64,000 nucleotides of DNA from Candidatus Diapherotrites archaeon LH_S9. GTDB taxonomy: Archaea; B1Sed10-29; WALL01; JAGXON01. Shown here in pieces: positions 15,987 through 23,259 of this stretch. Each line of letters starts with the position of its first letter. Position 1 is the first letter of the stretch. The notes below the pieces were generated by a model. It saw only the letters and a list, made by a program, of their open reading frames with translations, was not told the DNA's origin and did not search any database. Made by a program: the position numbers and the translations under genes. Where the stretch lies: assembly GCA_023659865.1 (NCBI GenBank), contig JAGXON010000004.1:1-64000 (forward strand). The letters are read 5' to 3'.

Positions 15987-16930
15987 TGGGTGAACACCAA
16001 GAAAAGCTGGAGACAAAAGGATACAAACTACTGGGGGATCACGGAGCTGTCAGCCTTTGTCACTGGACCAAAAAAAGCATAACAGAAAACAGGACCTGCT
16101 ACAAGCAAAAATTTTACGGTATAAACTCACACAGATGCCTCCAGATGACTCCATCTATATTCTGCCAGCAAAAATGCGTTTTCTGCTGGAGGCCGCAAAC
16201 CCTTTCAAAAACCATTCCAGAAGATATCGACTGGCTTGAACCAAAAGAACTAATAGAAAAAGCACTCAAAGCTCAGAAAAAGCTCTTGGAAGGTTACTAC
16301 GGCATGCTGGATGATTTGAACGAGCAGAAGCTTGATCAAGCCCAGGAACCTAATCAAGTAGCGATATCACTGACAGGAGAACCAACAATATACCCCTACA
16401 TGTCGGAACTGATAAAAGAATTCAAGAAAAAAGATTTCACAACTTTCCTGGTGACCAATGGGCTTAAACCAGATTTACTGGAGAACATGGAGTTACCTAC
16501 ACAGCTTTATGTTTCCCTAGAAGCATTTTCAGAGGAACTACACAAAAGAATAAACATCCCGTTTGAAGAAAATTCCTGGCAAAAGATACAGAGAACGCTC
16601 GAACTGCTTTCAGAACTCGACACTCGAACCGTGATCCGAACTACTTTGCTCAAGGACTGGAACATGGAAGAACCAGAAAAATTCGTTCCCTTGTTCGAGA
16701 AAGCTAGTCCTAACTTCATAGAATTAAAGGCCTACATGTTTATTGGCTCGTCCAGGCAAAGACTATCAATCGGTAACATGCCAAGGCACTACGAAGTCAA
16801 AGAATTCGCGGAAGAAATAGTTCCAGAACTCTCTGAATACGAGATAGAGGATGAGGACTCGCAATCAAGAGTGGTTCTACTTAGAAAAGAGGGAGCCGAA
16901 AGAAAGATTCAAACGCCTTCAGGTTCATAG
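15986..16930 (+). CDS. taw1: tRNA 4-demethylwyosine synthase (radical SAM, Taw1/TYW1)
   Basis: 314 residues. Radical-SAM motif CxxxCxxC is C60, C64, C67 (CQQKCVFC). Three further cysteines at 25, 38 and 51, spaced 13 apart as in known Taw1 enzymes, should hold the second 4Fe-4S cluster. SLTGEPTIYP (about 129-138) and FLVTNG follow as expected. The enzyme builds the tricyclic wyosine base on G37 of tRNA-Phe from N1-methylguanosine and pyruvate, guarding the reading frame. The length is normal. Its last 22 bp overlap a decayed gene on the other strand. Confidence 0.93.
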   Translation: MGEHQEKLETKGYKLLGDHGAVSLCHWTKKSITENRTCYKQKFYGINSHRCLQMTPSIFCQQKCVFCWRPQTLSKTIPEDIDWLEPKELIEKALKAQKKLLEGYYGMLDDLNEQKLDQAQEPNQVAISLTGEPTIYPYMSELIKEFKKKDFTTFLVTNGLKPDLLENMELPTQLYVSLEAFSEELHKRINIPFEENSWQKIQRTLELLSELDTRTVIRTTLLKDWNMEEPEKFVPLFEKASPNFIELKAYMFIGSSRQRLSIGNMPRHYEVKEFAEEIVPELSEYEIEDEDSQSRVVLLRKEGAERKIQTPSGS

Positions 16931-17254
16931 CCTTTCAGAGCATCTAGGGCAATATCCTGCACGTGCCTGCTTTTGTCATCCGAAAGTTTTTGAAGGCCTT
17001 CAGCCTCATCCTTTATACCCTCATCGTTAAGCAAGTAACTAAGTGATTTAGTGGGTTTGACATGACTGCCGGGAAGTCTTCTTCCGACAACTGGGGGTAG
17101 TTCACTCCTTACTTCACGATGATTGTCTTCAGTTAGTCAAAAAGATGATCTAAACCGCTTTCTTTTCTTGTTTTCAGCTCCTTAGCAGCTTTTTTCCTTA
17201 TTTTTCAACGACTGCTTCCGACTGTTTCTTAAGCTGGAAGGGTATCTCACTCAT
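16909..17254 (-). pseudogene. Decayed gene of unknown family, two frameshifts
   Basis: Reading the minus strand from an ATG at 17254 gives MSEIPFQLKKQSEAVVEK and a stop. The text then continues in a second frame (KKAAKELKTRKESGLDHLFD, stop) and in a third frame for about 75 residues. That third part starts near TEDNHREVRSELPP and ends YEPEGV with a TGA at 16909-16911. Each piece has the charged, helical composition of the neighbouring proteins. The third piece (LLNDEGIKDEAEGLQKL ... DIALDALKG) has the look of HEAT-like helical repeats, which is only an impression. Sequencing errors are an alternative to true decay. The other 90 bp up to gdhA hold its promoter. Confidence 0.5.
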
Positions 17255-17331
17255 GTTTTCACACAATTTTTAACGGCTTTTTTTCACACACCTCGAAAAA
17301 ACTTAAGAACACAAACCATAAAAAGTAGTCA

Positions 17332-17338
17332 AGGTGAC
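17332..17338 (+). promoter_or_regulatory. Shine-Dalgarno of the glutamate dehydrogenase gene
   Basis: AGGTGAC lies 5 nt before the ATG at 17344 and fixes that start. An AT-rich CATAAAAAGTAG box about 20 bp further upstream is a possible TATA element. Confidence 0.6.
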
Positions 17339-17343
17339 AAAAA

Positions 17344-18450
17344 ATGAAATACGATAAATTTGGACCACAAAAAGTAGTTCACGTTTACAACCCAAAAACA
17401 AACGTAAAAGGATTTGTAGTCATAGACAACACAGCACTCGGCCCAGGGAAAGGCGGGATAAGAATGACGCCGAGCGTAACTCCAGACGAAGTCTTTAGAT
17501 TAGCAAGAACAATGACATGGAAATGCGCTCTAGCAGAACTTCCTTTTGGAGGAGCAAAATCAGGAATAGTTGCAAACGACCGAGAACTTACCTTGGACCG
17601 GAAAGAAAAAATAGTCAGAGAATTCTCAAAAGAACTTAAGAACATCGTTCCAGAAGAATACGTGGCAGCACCCGACATGAACATGGCAGGGCAAGAAATG
17701 AAATGGTTTGCAGAAGAAAACGGAAACATGAAAGCCTGCACAGGAAAACCAAAAGAAATGGGGGGCATACCACACGAACTAGGGAGCACGGGTCTAGGAG
17801 TATTCCACTCAGGAAAAATAGCACTGGAACACATGAACAGAGACATGAATGACGTGACTGTAGCCATAGAAGGATTCGGAAACGTCGGTCACTTCACCGC
17901 AAAATTCTTTGAAGAAGCAGGAGCAAACGTTGTTGCAGCCTCGGACTCTAGCGGAGTAATCTACAACCCAGAAGGTCTTGAATACAACAAACTCAAGTCA
18001 ACAAAAGACAATCAAGGCGCAGTAACCAAGCACCCGAGCGGAAAAGTGCTCGATAACCCGAAAATCTTCGAACTAGACGTCGACCTCCTGATTCCAGCAG
18101 CAATACCGAACGTGATAACCAGCAAAAACGTTGACAACGTTAAAGCCGACTTGATAGTTGAAGGGGCTAACCTGCCGATCCCCCCAGGAATTGAGAAAAA
18201 ACTGCACGAAAAAAACGTGCTTGTAGTACCTGACTTCGTGGCTAACGCCGGCGGAGTAATCTCTTCTTACGTCGAGTACAAGGGCGGAGACGCAGACGAA
18301 ATGTTTGAAATGGTTCCAAGAAAAATCGAGAAGAACACACAACTAGTGCTCGAAAGATCTGAACGAACCGGCAACTACCCGAGAAAAGAAGCTCTTGAGA
18401 TAGCTCAGGAAAGAGTACTAGAAAAATGCGATTTCTGCGGAGAAGACTAA
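17344..18450 (+). CDS. gdhA: Glu/Leu/Phe/Val dehydrogenase, probably glutamate dehydrogenase
   Basis: A 368-residue NAD(P)-dependent amino-acid dehydrogenase. The substrate-binding half has GPGKGGIRM and the active-site block TWKCALAELPFGGAKSG (about 59-75) with its conserved lysines; VAAPDMN follows. The Rossmann half has IEGFGNVGH and later IPAAIPNVI and VEGANLPI. The PFGGAK wording favours glutamate over leucine or phenylalanine as substrate. About 45 residues shorter than typical archaeal GDH (about 415), mainly at the C-terminus. It interconverts glutamate with 2-oxoglutarate plus ammonia. Strong ribosome-binding site. Confidence 0.88.
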   Translation: MKYDKFGPQKVVHVYNPKTNVKGFVVIDNTALGPGKGGIRMTPSVTPDEVFRLARTMTWKCALAELPFGGAKSGIVANDRELTLDRKEKIVREFSKELKNIVPEEYVAAPDMNMAGQEMKWFAEENGNMKACTGKPKEMGGIPHELGSTGLGVFHSGKIALEHMNRDMNDVTVAIEGFGNVGHFTAKFFEEAGANVVAASDSSGVIYNPEGLEYNKLKSTKDNQGAVTKHPSGKVLDNPKIFELDVDLLIPAAIPNVITSKNVDNVKADLIVEGANLPIPPGIEKKLHEKNVLVVPDFVANAGGVISSYVEYKGGDADEMFEMVPRKIEKNTQLVLERSERTGNYPRKEALEIAQERVLEKCDFCGED

Positions 18451-19050
18451 CTAAATTTCTATTTCTTCTCCGGGCTTCAGAACAGTGTCGAACGGCAGTT
18501 CACTGTAATCGTATCTGCGGATCTGATCCAACGAATTGAAGTGCATTGGAATAACATGAGCGCCAATGTCTTCAGCAGCTTTTTCAGCGTCACCTAAACC
18601 CATTGTGTACTTCCCACCGATCGGAAGCAAGGCATAATCAACTTCTAGCTCTTTCATAAAAGGCAGTCGATCCGTGTCACCCGCATGATACACTTTTTTT
18701 CCCTCGGATTCGATCACGTAACCTACTCCTTTGCCCTGTGGATGGAAAGACTTGTTGATATTGTGTGCAGGAACCGTTCTAATTTTGACTGTTCCAAAAC
18801 TCTTTTCGTCATTCTGCTTCATTCCAACTGCATCAAACTCTTTTGCATCACACTCAGGAGCAAGAACAACAGTATCTTCTGTCTTTATCTTGTTTATCTT
18901 TTCTTTGTCCGCGTGATCGTGATGCCCGTGAGTCAAAAGCACTAAATCCGCTTTCTCACTGTAGTCACCGTCCCAGAAAGGATCTATGTAAACGGTCTTC
19001 CTGTTCGTCTTTACTCGAAAGCTCGCGTGACCAATCCACTTGATCTTCAT
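18451..19050 (-). CDS. UPF0173 metal-dependent hydrolase (metallo-beta-lactamase fold)
   Basis: A 199-residue MBL-fold protein of the UPF0173 (UlaG-like) group. Opening KIKWIGHASFRV, zinc motif THGHHDHAD (about 40-48), the VPAHN motif, the YHAGDTD metal ligand (about 122-128) and the late IPMHFN are all in place. The physiological substrate of this group is unknown. Its ATG follows the stop of the ThyX-like gene by zero bases, so the two are an operon; it converges with gdhA and abuts its stop. Confidence 0.9.
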   Translation of the reverse strand: MKIKWIGHASFRVKTNRKTVYIDPFWDGDYSEKADLVLLTHGHHDHADKEKINKIKTEDTVVLAPECDAKEFDAVGMKQNDEKSFGTVKIRTVPAHNINKSFHPQGKGVGYVIESEGKKVYHAGDTDRLPFMKELEVDYALLPIGGKYTMGLGDAEKAAEDIGAHVIPMHFNSLDQIRRYDYSELPFDTVLKPGEEIEI

Positions 19051-20403
19051 TCAATCACCACCGTAAAGTTGATCGTAAAGTTCTTTCATGGAAGTGTCCG
19101 TAAAACAATAGTTGCAGTCACTGCTCTCAGGGCACTCACCAAAAAGCCGTCCCTGAGGTTCAGCGTATTTACCGAGAGCTGGTTCCTCTTCTTTGATGCT
19201 CAAAGCCATTTCCATAGCTTTTTTCCTGATCTCCCACTGTGCTTCAAAGCAAGTTCTTTTTGCGATAGCGTGAGCAGCATTCCAGCCATTAACGTGAATC
19301 AAGTCATAAACCTGTAAAGCATGAGGGATAACTCCGATTGCCTCGCTTTCTTCGACACCGTCCGCCACAAGACCTTGATAAAGCCCAAGCAAGCTATTGC
19401 ATACATCTAAATACTTTTTGACTTCTCCTGCTTGTTTAACTGTTGGTGGGACGATCCAGTTCCCCCGCTCGACAGCACTGTAAATCGGTTCCACTGACTG
19501 GTTCCAGGTCCTTTGTCTTGTGGCCTGATGGAAAGCGGATAAGGACATGGGTGAAAGGAAAGTGAAGTGAACGTGCTTCAGATTGGCTAATTCTTCTTCT
19601 TTTCTCTCTTCCAGTGCTTTTTTTATTCCTTCTTCATCGATCTGGAAGGCGCTTTTATCGATCAAAACGGTTTTTTTGCTTCCTTCTTGTTTTATCAGGT
19701 CCGTTAAAGTTTTGTTTTTCCTCGCGAAAAGCTGTGAAGAAGGGAACCAGGAAAGAGTCTCGTAATTGTCGTAGTACTCGGTTTCTCTTCTCTTAAGCAC
19801 TTTCGGATTAATTTTCTTCCCTTCTTCAATCATTTGATTTATCGTGTTTTCAGTTTCTAACGGAACGTTTTGCTCCATACTCATGGAATGCAGGTGCATC
19901 AGCTCCCGGGCGTTCCCCCAGCTCTGTATGCTCGTCTTCGTGTAAAGCGGGATTGCGTTTCTAGCGTCTTCTTCAGGCACACCAGAATCAATTAATTCAT
20001 TGTAGGTTTCGAAGGATCTGTCGATAACTTTTTTTGCATTCACTGAAGAGTTTTTCAGAGCGTCAGGCAAGTGATAGTCAAGTGCTTTAACTCGTCTCAG
20101 TGACTGCTGCAAGTGCATTAAGTACTCTGGAGCACAAAGCAAAAGCGTGGTCGCCCTAGTAGTTTTTTTTATCGAGTAACAAAAAGCGTTCTGATCTAAG
20201 ACGGCTCCGTGTCCTCTTCCAGCGCTCTCCTGGATTACTTTTTCTTTTTTTTCTTCCACGTTAGAGTCTTTGTCTTCCTCGAACATTTCAAGTGAAGTGC
20301 TTGGACTGAAGCATCCTAAGGCACCGTAAACAGAGAGATCGGTTGAAGTCATTCCAGTTAAGTCTTTTCCATTGAGGGTTGCAATCAAGTTCACTTTAGA
20401 CAT
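19051..20403 (-). CDS. Tandem ThyX-like protein (divergent FAD-dependent thymidylate synthase family)
   Basis: 450 residues from the ATG at 20403. Two halves each resemble ThyX. First half: AGRGHGAVLDQNAFCYSI then TTRATTLLL and YHLPDAL. Second half: HVHFTFLSPMSLSAFHQATRQRTWNQS then WIVPPTV. ThyX makes dTMP from dUMP with FAD and has an RHRx7S signature. The first half has lost it, and in the second it reads RQRTWNQS with the catalytic Ser out of register. It therefore belongs to the duplicated ThyX-like family, and whether it makes dTMP is open. A CNYC motif near the C-terminus is extra. The operon continues into the UPF0173 gene. Confidence 0.7.
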   Translation of the reverse strand: MSKVNLIATLNGKDLTGMTSTDLSVYGALGCFSPSTSLEMFEEDKDSNVEEKKEKVIQESAGRGHGAVLDQNAFCYSIKKTTRATTLLLCAPEYLMHLQQSLRRVKALDYHLPDALKNSSVNAKKVIDRSFETYNELIDSGVPEEDARNAIPLYTKTSIQSWGNARELMHLHSMSMEQNVPLETENTINQMIEEGKKINPKVLKRRETEYYDNYETLSWFPSSQLFARKNKTLTDLIKQEGSKKTVLIDKSAFQIDEEGIKKALEERKEEELANLKHVHFTFLSPMSLSAFHQATRQRTWNQSVEPIYSAVERGNWIVPPTVKQAGEVKKYLDVCNSLLGLYQGLVADGVEESEAIGVIPHALQVYDLIHVNGWNAAHAIAKRTCFEAQWEIRKKAMEMALSIKEEEPALGKYAEPQGRLFGECPESSDCNYCFTDTSMKELYDQLYGGD

Positions 20404-20478
20404 ACAACTTTTTTCTTTCCCGAAATTTTTAACTCTTCTGTCGGCCACTTTTTTAAGATAGAATGATAAAACAAAAAT

Positions 20479-20679
20479 ATGTTGTTTTTTACCTGGCCTT
20501 GGCAAAAAGAAGAAGAGGAAGAAGAAACAAAGGAAGAAGAAAAGCAGGAACCTGAAGAGGAAGAAGGACCTATTTGTGCTCTTTGTGGTGAACCAGGAGC
20601 AGACAAGAAATTTGGTGGCAAGAACTTCCACAAGAAATGTTTGAGGAAAGCTAGAAAGCAAGCAAAAGGAATGATGTAG
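20479..20679 (+). CDS. Small zinc-binding protein with acidic N-terminus
   Basis: 66 residues. A short hydrophobic/Trp start is followed by a run of Glu/Lys (about 10-30), then a treble-clef-like unit CALCGEPG with a later NFHKKC (about 33-55), giving a probable Cys-Cys-His-Cys zinc site, and a basic tail. It is read divergently from the ThyX-like gene and ends 3 bp before the convergent AMMECR1 gene. Length, spacing and the intact zinc motif argue for a real gene. Possible nucleic-acid or protein adaptor; function unknown. Confidence 0.6.
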   Translation: MLFFTWPWQKEEEEEETKEEEKQEPEEEEGPICALCGEPGADKKFGGKNFHKKCLRKARKQAKGMM

Positions 20680-20682
20680 CTT

Positions 20683-21270
20683 TTATTCTTCCACGATTTT
20701 CCTACTCGGTTCCTTCTCCTTGAAGATTTGTGCTCTGAAGCGATAGACTTCAGCTCCTTCCTTCCAGCAATTCATATTAAGCCCTGCTTTCCAGCAAGTC
20801 TGGTTCAAAAACTTTTCAGCAGTACTCCAACCAGCTTGCTCAGGAACCTGTGGCAACAAAAGACCTGAACGACCTCCTTTTTTTATTATCAGGCCGTGAG
20901 TGCCTAAATCAATTTTTTCCGGGTAAGGTTCATCCAATTTCTTTGGTTTCGTTAACACACTTAACTCAATCACGATGTCATTGAGTTCTTCTTTCTGCAG
21001 GTCCTTGAACCTTGGATCTCTTGTCGAGGAAACCGCTGCCTCGATCACTCCATCAACCAAAGGCTTTTTTGGATAAGGTAAACCAATACAGCCTCTGAGA
21101 ACATCTTCCGGATACGTGTTCAAGGTACAGAAAACCCCTCGTTTCTGCCTAAGTTTCTCACTGCATTCAGGAGCACTGATCTTCTTTTCTTCCCCCAGAT
21201 ATTTTTTTATAGCTTTCCTAGCAGTTTTAACCAACAGTTTTCCTTCTTCCAGAGAGAGCTTTTGTTTCAT
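20683..21270 (-). CDS. AMMECR1 domain protein
   Basis: 195 residues from the ATG at 21270. The family signature LRGCIGLPYP (about residues 60-69) is present, followed by AAVSSTRDPRFKDL and LSVLTKPKKLDEPY, with the later GRSGLLLPQVPEQ block and a CWK near the end. AMMECR1 proteins are conserved from archaea to man; the biochemical activity is not established, although in many archaea the domain sits near or is fused to MEMO-like and AmmeMemoRadiSam proteins. It diverges from nnrD with 39 bp between the starts. Confidence 0.92.
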   Translation of the reverse strand: MKQKLSLEEGKLLVKTARKAIKKYLGEEKKISAPECSEKLRQKRGVFCTLNTYPEDVLRGCIGLPYPKKPLVDGVIEAAVSSTRDPRFKDLQKEELNDIVIELSVLTKPKKLDEPYPEKIDLGTHGLIIKKGGRSGLLLPQVPEQAGWSTAEKFLNQTCWKAGLNMNCWKEGAEVYRFRAQIFKEKEPSRKIVEE

Positions 21271-21309
21271 CAAAACCTTTTTGTACTTTCCTGAGTTAAA
21301 AGATTTTTG

Positions 21310-22113
21310 ATGCTTGACCGAAAACCTAGTTCCCATAAAGGAGAAAACGGAAAAATCCTCGTAGTTGGAGGAAGCAAAAAATACTCTGGAGCACCATTCC
21401 TTGCGGGAATGGCGGCGCTAAGAGCCGGCGCCGACCTCGTGACAGTAGCAACTTCAGAAAAAACAGCTCGAACCATTAACTCTCTCTCACCAGACCTCAT
21501 AACTCTGAAACTCGATGGAGAAAAACTAGAAAAAAAGCACGTGAAACAAATAGAGCCAGAAATACGGAAATATGATTGCTTGCTTCTAGGGCCAGGTCTC
21601 GACAACGCTAAAGGAACGCAGGAAGCAGTTAAAGAACTCTGCAACGAGAGCTTGCCGAAAGTCGTTGATGCTGATGCGCTTGTTAAAGGAATCAACAGAG
21701 AAGAAAGTGTTGTAACACCTCACGCAAGAGAATTTAGGGAATTCTTCGGCAAAAAACCAGTTGAAAAAAACGTTAAGGAACTTGCGTCTGAAGAACAGAT
21801 CATTTTGCTTAAGGGGCCAACAGACTTTATCAGTAATGGGAAAGAAGTCTTCAGGAACGAGGAAGGAAACGCTGGAATGACCGTTGGTGGTACAGGCGAC
21901 GTGCTGTCAGGATTAACTGCTTCTTTAGTAGCTCAAGGAAAAAACCTTTTTGATTCTGCTTGCCTGGCTGCAGAAATCAATTCAGAGGCAGGAAATAAGT
22001 TGTTCCGAGAGTTCGGTTACGGTTACATTGCGTCGGATTTGGTGTCGGTTGTGCCCGAAGCGTTTATGGATGTTGTTTCGAACGAGGCTGAAGCCTGGCA
22101 GTACTTTAGGTAA
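21310..22113 (+). CDS. nnrD: ADP-dependent NAD(P)H-hydrate dehydratase
   Basis: A 267-residue ribokinase-like enzyme that repairs hydrated NADH/NADPH. Motifs: SHKGENGKILVVGGS near the start, GAPFLAGMAALRAGADLVTV, LLLGPGL, VVDADAL and the key GMTVGGTGDVLSG (about 194-206) with the catalytic Asp. The epimerase domain (NnrE), often fused in archaea, is absent, so this is the stand-alone dehydratase. The ATG at 21310 directly follows a TTG at 21307; either could start. The last 8 bp overlap the convergent EamA gene. Confidence 0.9.
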   Translation: MLDRKPSSHKGENGKILVVGGSKKYSGAPFLAGMAALRAGADLVTVATSEKTARTINSLSPDLITLKLDGEKLEKKHVKQIEPEIRKYDCLLLGPGLDNAKGTQEAVKELCNESLPKVVDADALVKGINREESVVTPHAREFREFFGKKPVEKNVKELASEEQIILLKGPTDFISNGKEVFRNEEGNAGMTVGGTGDVLSGLTASLVAQGKNLFDSACLAAEINSEAGNKLFREFGYGYIASDLVSVVPEAFMDVVSNEAEAWQYFR

Positions 22114-22978
22114 GTGCTGCTATAGAGATGAATACGGCGCCAGCCAGCATTACTAAGGTACCTAAAAGTCTTTCTTTCATATGTTTTTCCTTGAAGAACA
22201 CTCCCCCCCACACTACTGTTAACATGAGACTAATTCTTTTTATGGAGATAACGTAGGGTACGAGAGCTTTTTCAATTGCCATATATTGAGATACTAACGC
22301 TAAAGTGGATACAACTCCTATTCCAATCAGTTTGTAGGGATTATTGCTGAATCCTTTTCTGACCTTGTTTCTGTGCTTCCATGCAAAAGGTAATAAGCCT
22401 AAAGCTAGAAAACCGTGTATTGCCATTGTCCAGAATAAAGGTGAAGAGGCAACTACTCCCATTTTACTGAAGTTGATGGATATGCTCCAAATTAATGCGT
22501 TCCCTAGCATTAGTAGTGCTCCCTTACTCTTAGAAAGAGCTTTTATTGGTTCTAAATAACCTTGAACTGCTCTGTCTACGTGAAGAGTGTACGCACCTGT
22601 CACAACTAAAAGCACGCCAAAGATGCCTAGAGGTGAAGGTACTTCTCCTAGAATCAAAGGACTTGTCACAAGTAAGAACACAGGAACGAAAGCTAGTAGA
22701 GGTATAACTGCAGAAATATCGCTTTTCTGGAGTGATTTCACAAAGTTGAGCGTTGCTATGACGTTCAACGGTCCTGAGACAGCTAAAGCTGTCCAGAAGT
22801 TTATCTTGATTTCAGGTATCCCTAGAAAAGCTATTACTGGCACTAACAGGAGAAAAGGGACGAGTCGAAAAAGCCATGCAACTGCGTGTCTTTCCACGTT
22901 CTTGAGACTTTTCTTTAGAACTGCGTTTTTTATAGAGTCCATAAAGGCCGTGTTTAAACTCAAGAGTAACCATAACAT
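22106..22978 (-). CDS. EamA/DMT-family transporter
   Basis: A 290-residue membrane protein with ten predicted helices in two repeats of five, as in the drug/metabolite transporter superfamily. Each repeat ends with the usual glutamate-bearing segment: PLILGEVPSPLGIFGVLLVVTGAYTL in the first half and FFKEKHMKERLLGTLVMLAGAVFI in the second, cited here only as positions about 112-136 and 255-277. The substrate cannot be deduced. Starts at ATG 22978; no operon partner is seen. Confidence 0.85.
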   Translation of the reverse strand: MLWLLLSLNTAFMDSIKNAVLKKSLKNVERHAVAWLFRLVPFLLLVPVIAFLGIPEIKINFWTALAVSGPLNVIATLNFVKSLQKSDISAVIPLLAFVPVFLLVTSPLILGEVPSPLGIFGVLLVVTGAYTLHVDRAVQGYLEPIKALSKSKGALLMLGNALIWSISINFSKMGVVASSPLFWTMAIHGFLALGLLPFAWKHRNKVRKGFSNNPYKLIGIGVVSTLALVSQYMAIEKALVPYVISIKRISLMLTVVWGGVFFKEKHMKERLLGTLVMLAGAVFISIAALT

Positions 22979-23259
22979 GCCTTTTTTTATACATCAGTAC
23001 AATTAATAAGGTTTTTTCACAGTTTTGTTAACTTGGTTCTCAGGCAGTTTCAATCACACCCAACACTAGGAGGGCAAAAACCGCGAACGAGAAGACCTAG
23101 CCCTCTAAAAGAGAAGAACGAGACACCAGAACGATACCTAAATACTTACTTTTTATCAGAGAGAAAGTTCCCTCCAGCAGAACGAAGGTTTTTTGATTTC
23201 ATGAGCTGGCCGAAACCTTTTTATTTAGAACCTCAGGAAATGTAAATGGGGAGAGAGAA
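22979..23259. other. Gene-free stretch with promoter of the giant coiled-coil gene
   Basis: 281 bp between divergent genes. A TATA-like CCTTTTTATTTAG at 23214-23226 followed by GGGGAGAG a few bases before the ATG at 23260 forms the promoter and ribosome-binding site of the next gene. A 6-bp inverted repeat (GAGGGC/GCCCTC) spans about 23073-23108 with a long loop. A 70-codon open frame at 23033-23245 lacks coding character. No tRNA or known RNA was recognised. Confidence 0.45.

Noticed and set aside
17096-17105. GGTAGTTCAC as a third TnpB element end
   Set aside because: Only the 10-mer and a weak hairpin match; the same bases read as coding sequence of the decayed minus-strand gene and no tnpB remains lie beside it. 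Kept only as part of the motif count.
23033-23245. 70-codon open frame before the giant coiled-coil gene
   Set aside because: Overlaps the promoter and TATA box of the next gene, has a Pro/Arg-rich composition unlike neighbours and no ribosome-binding site.
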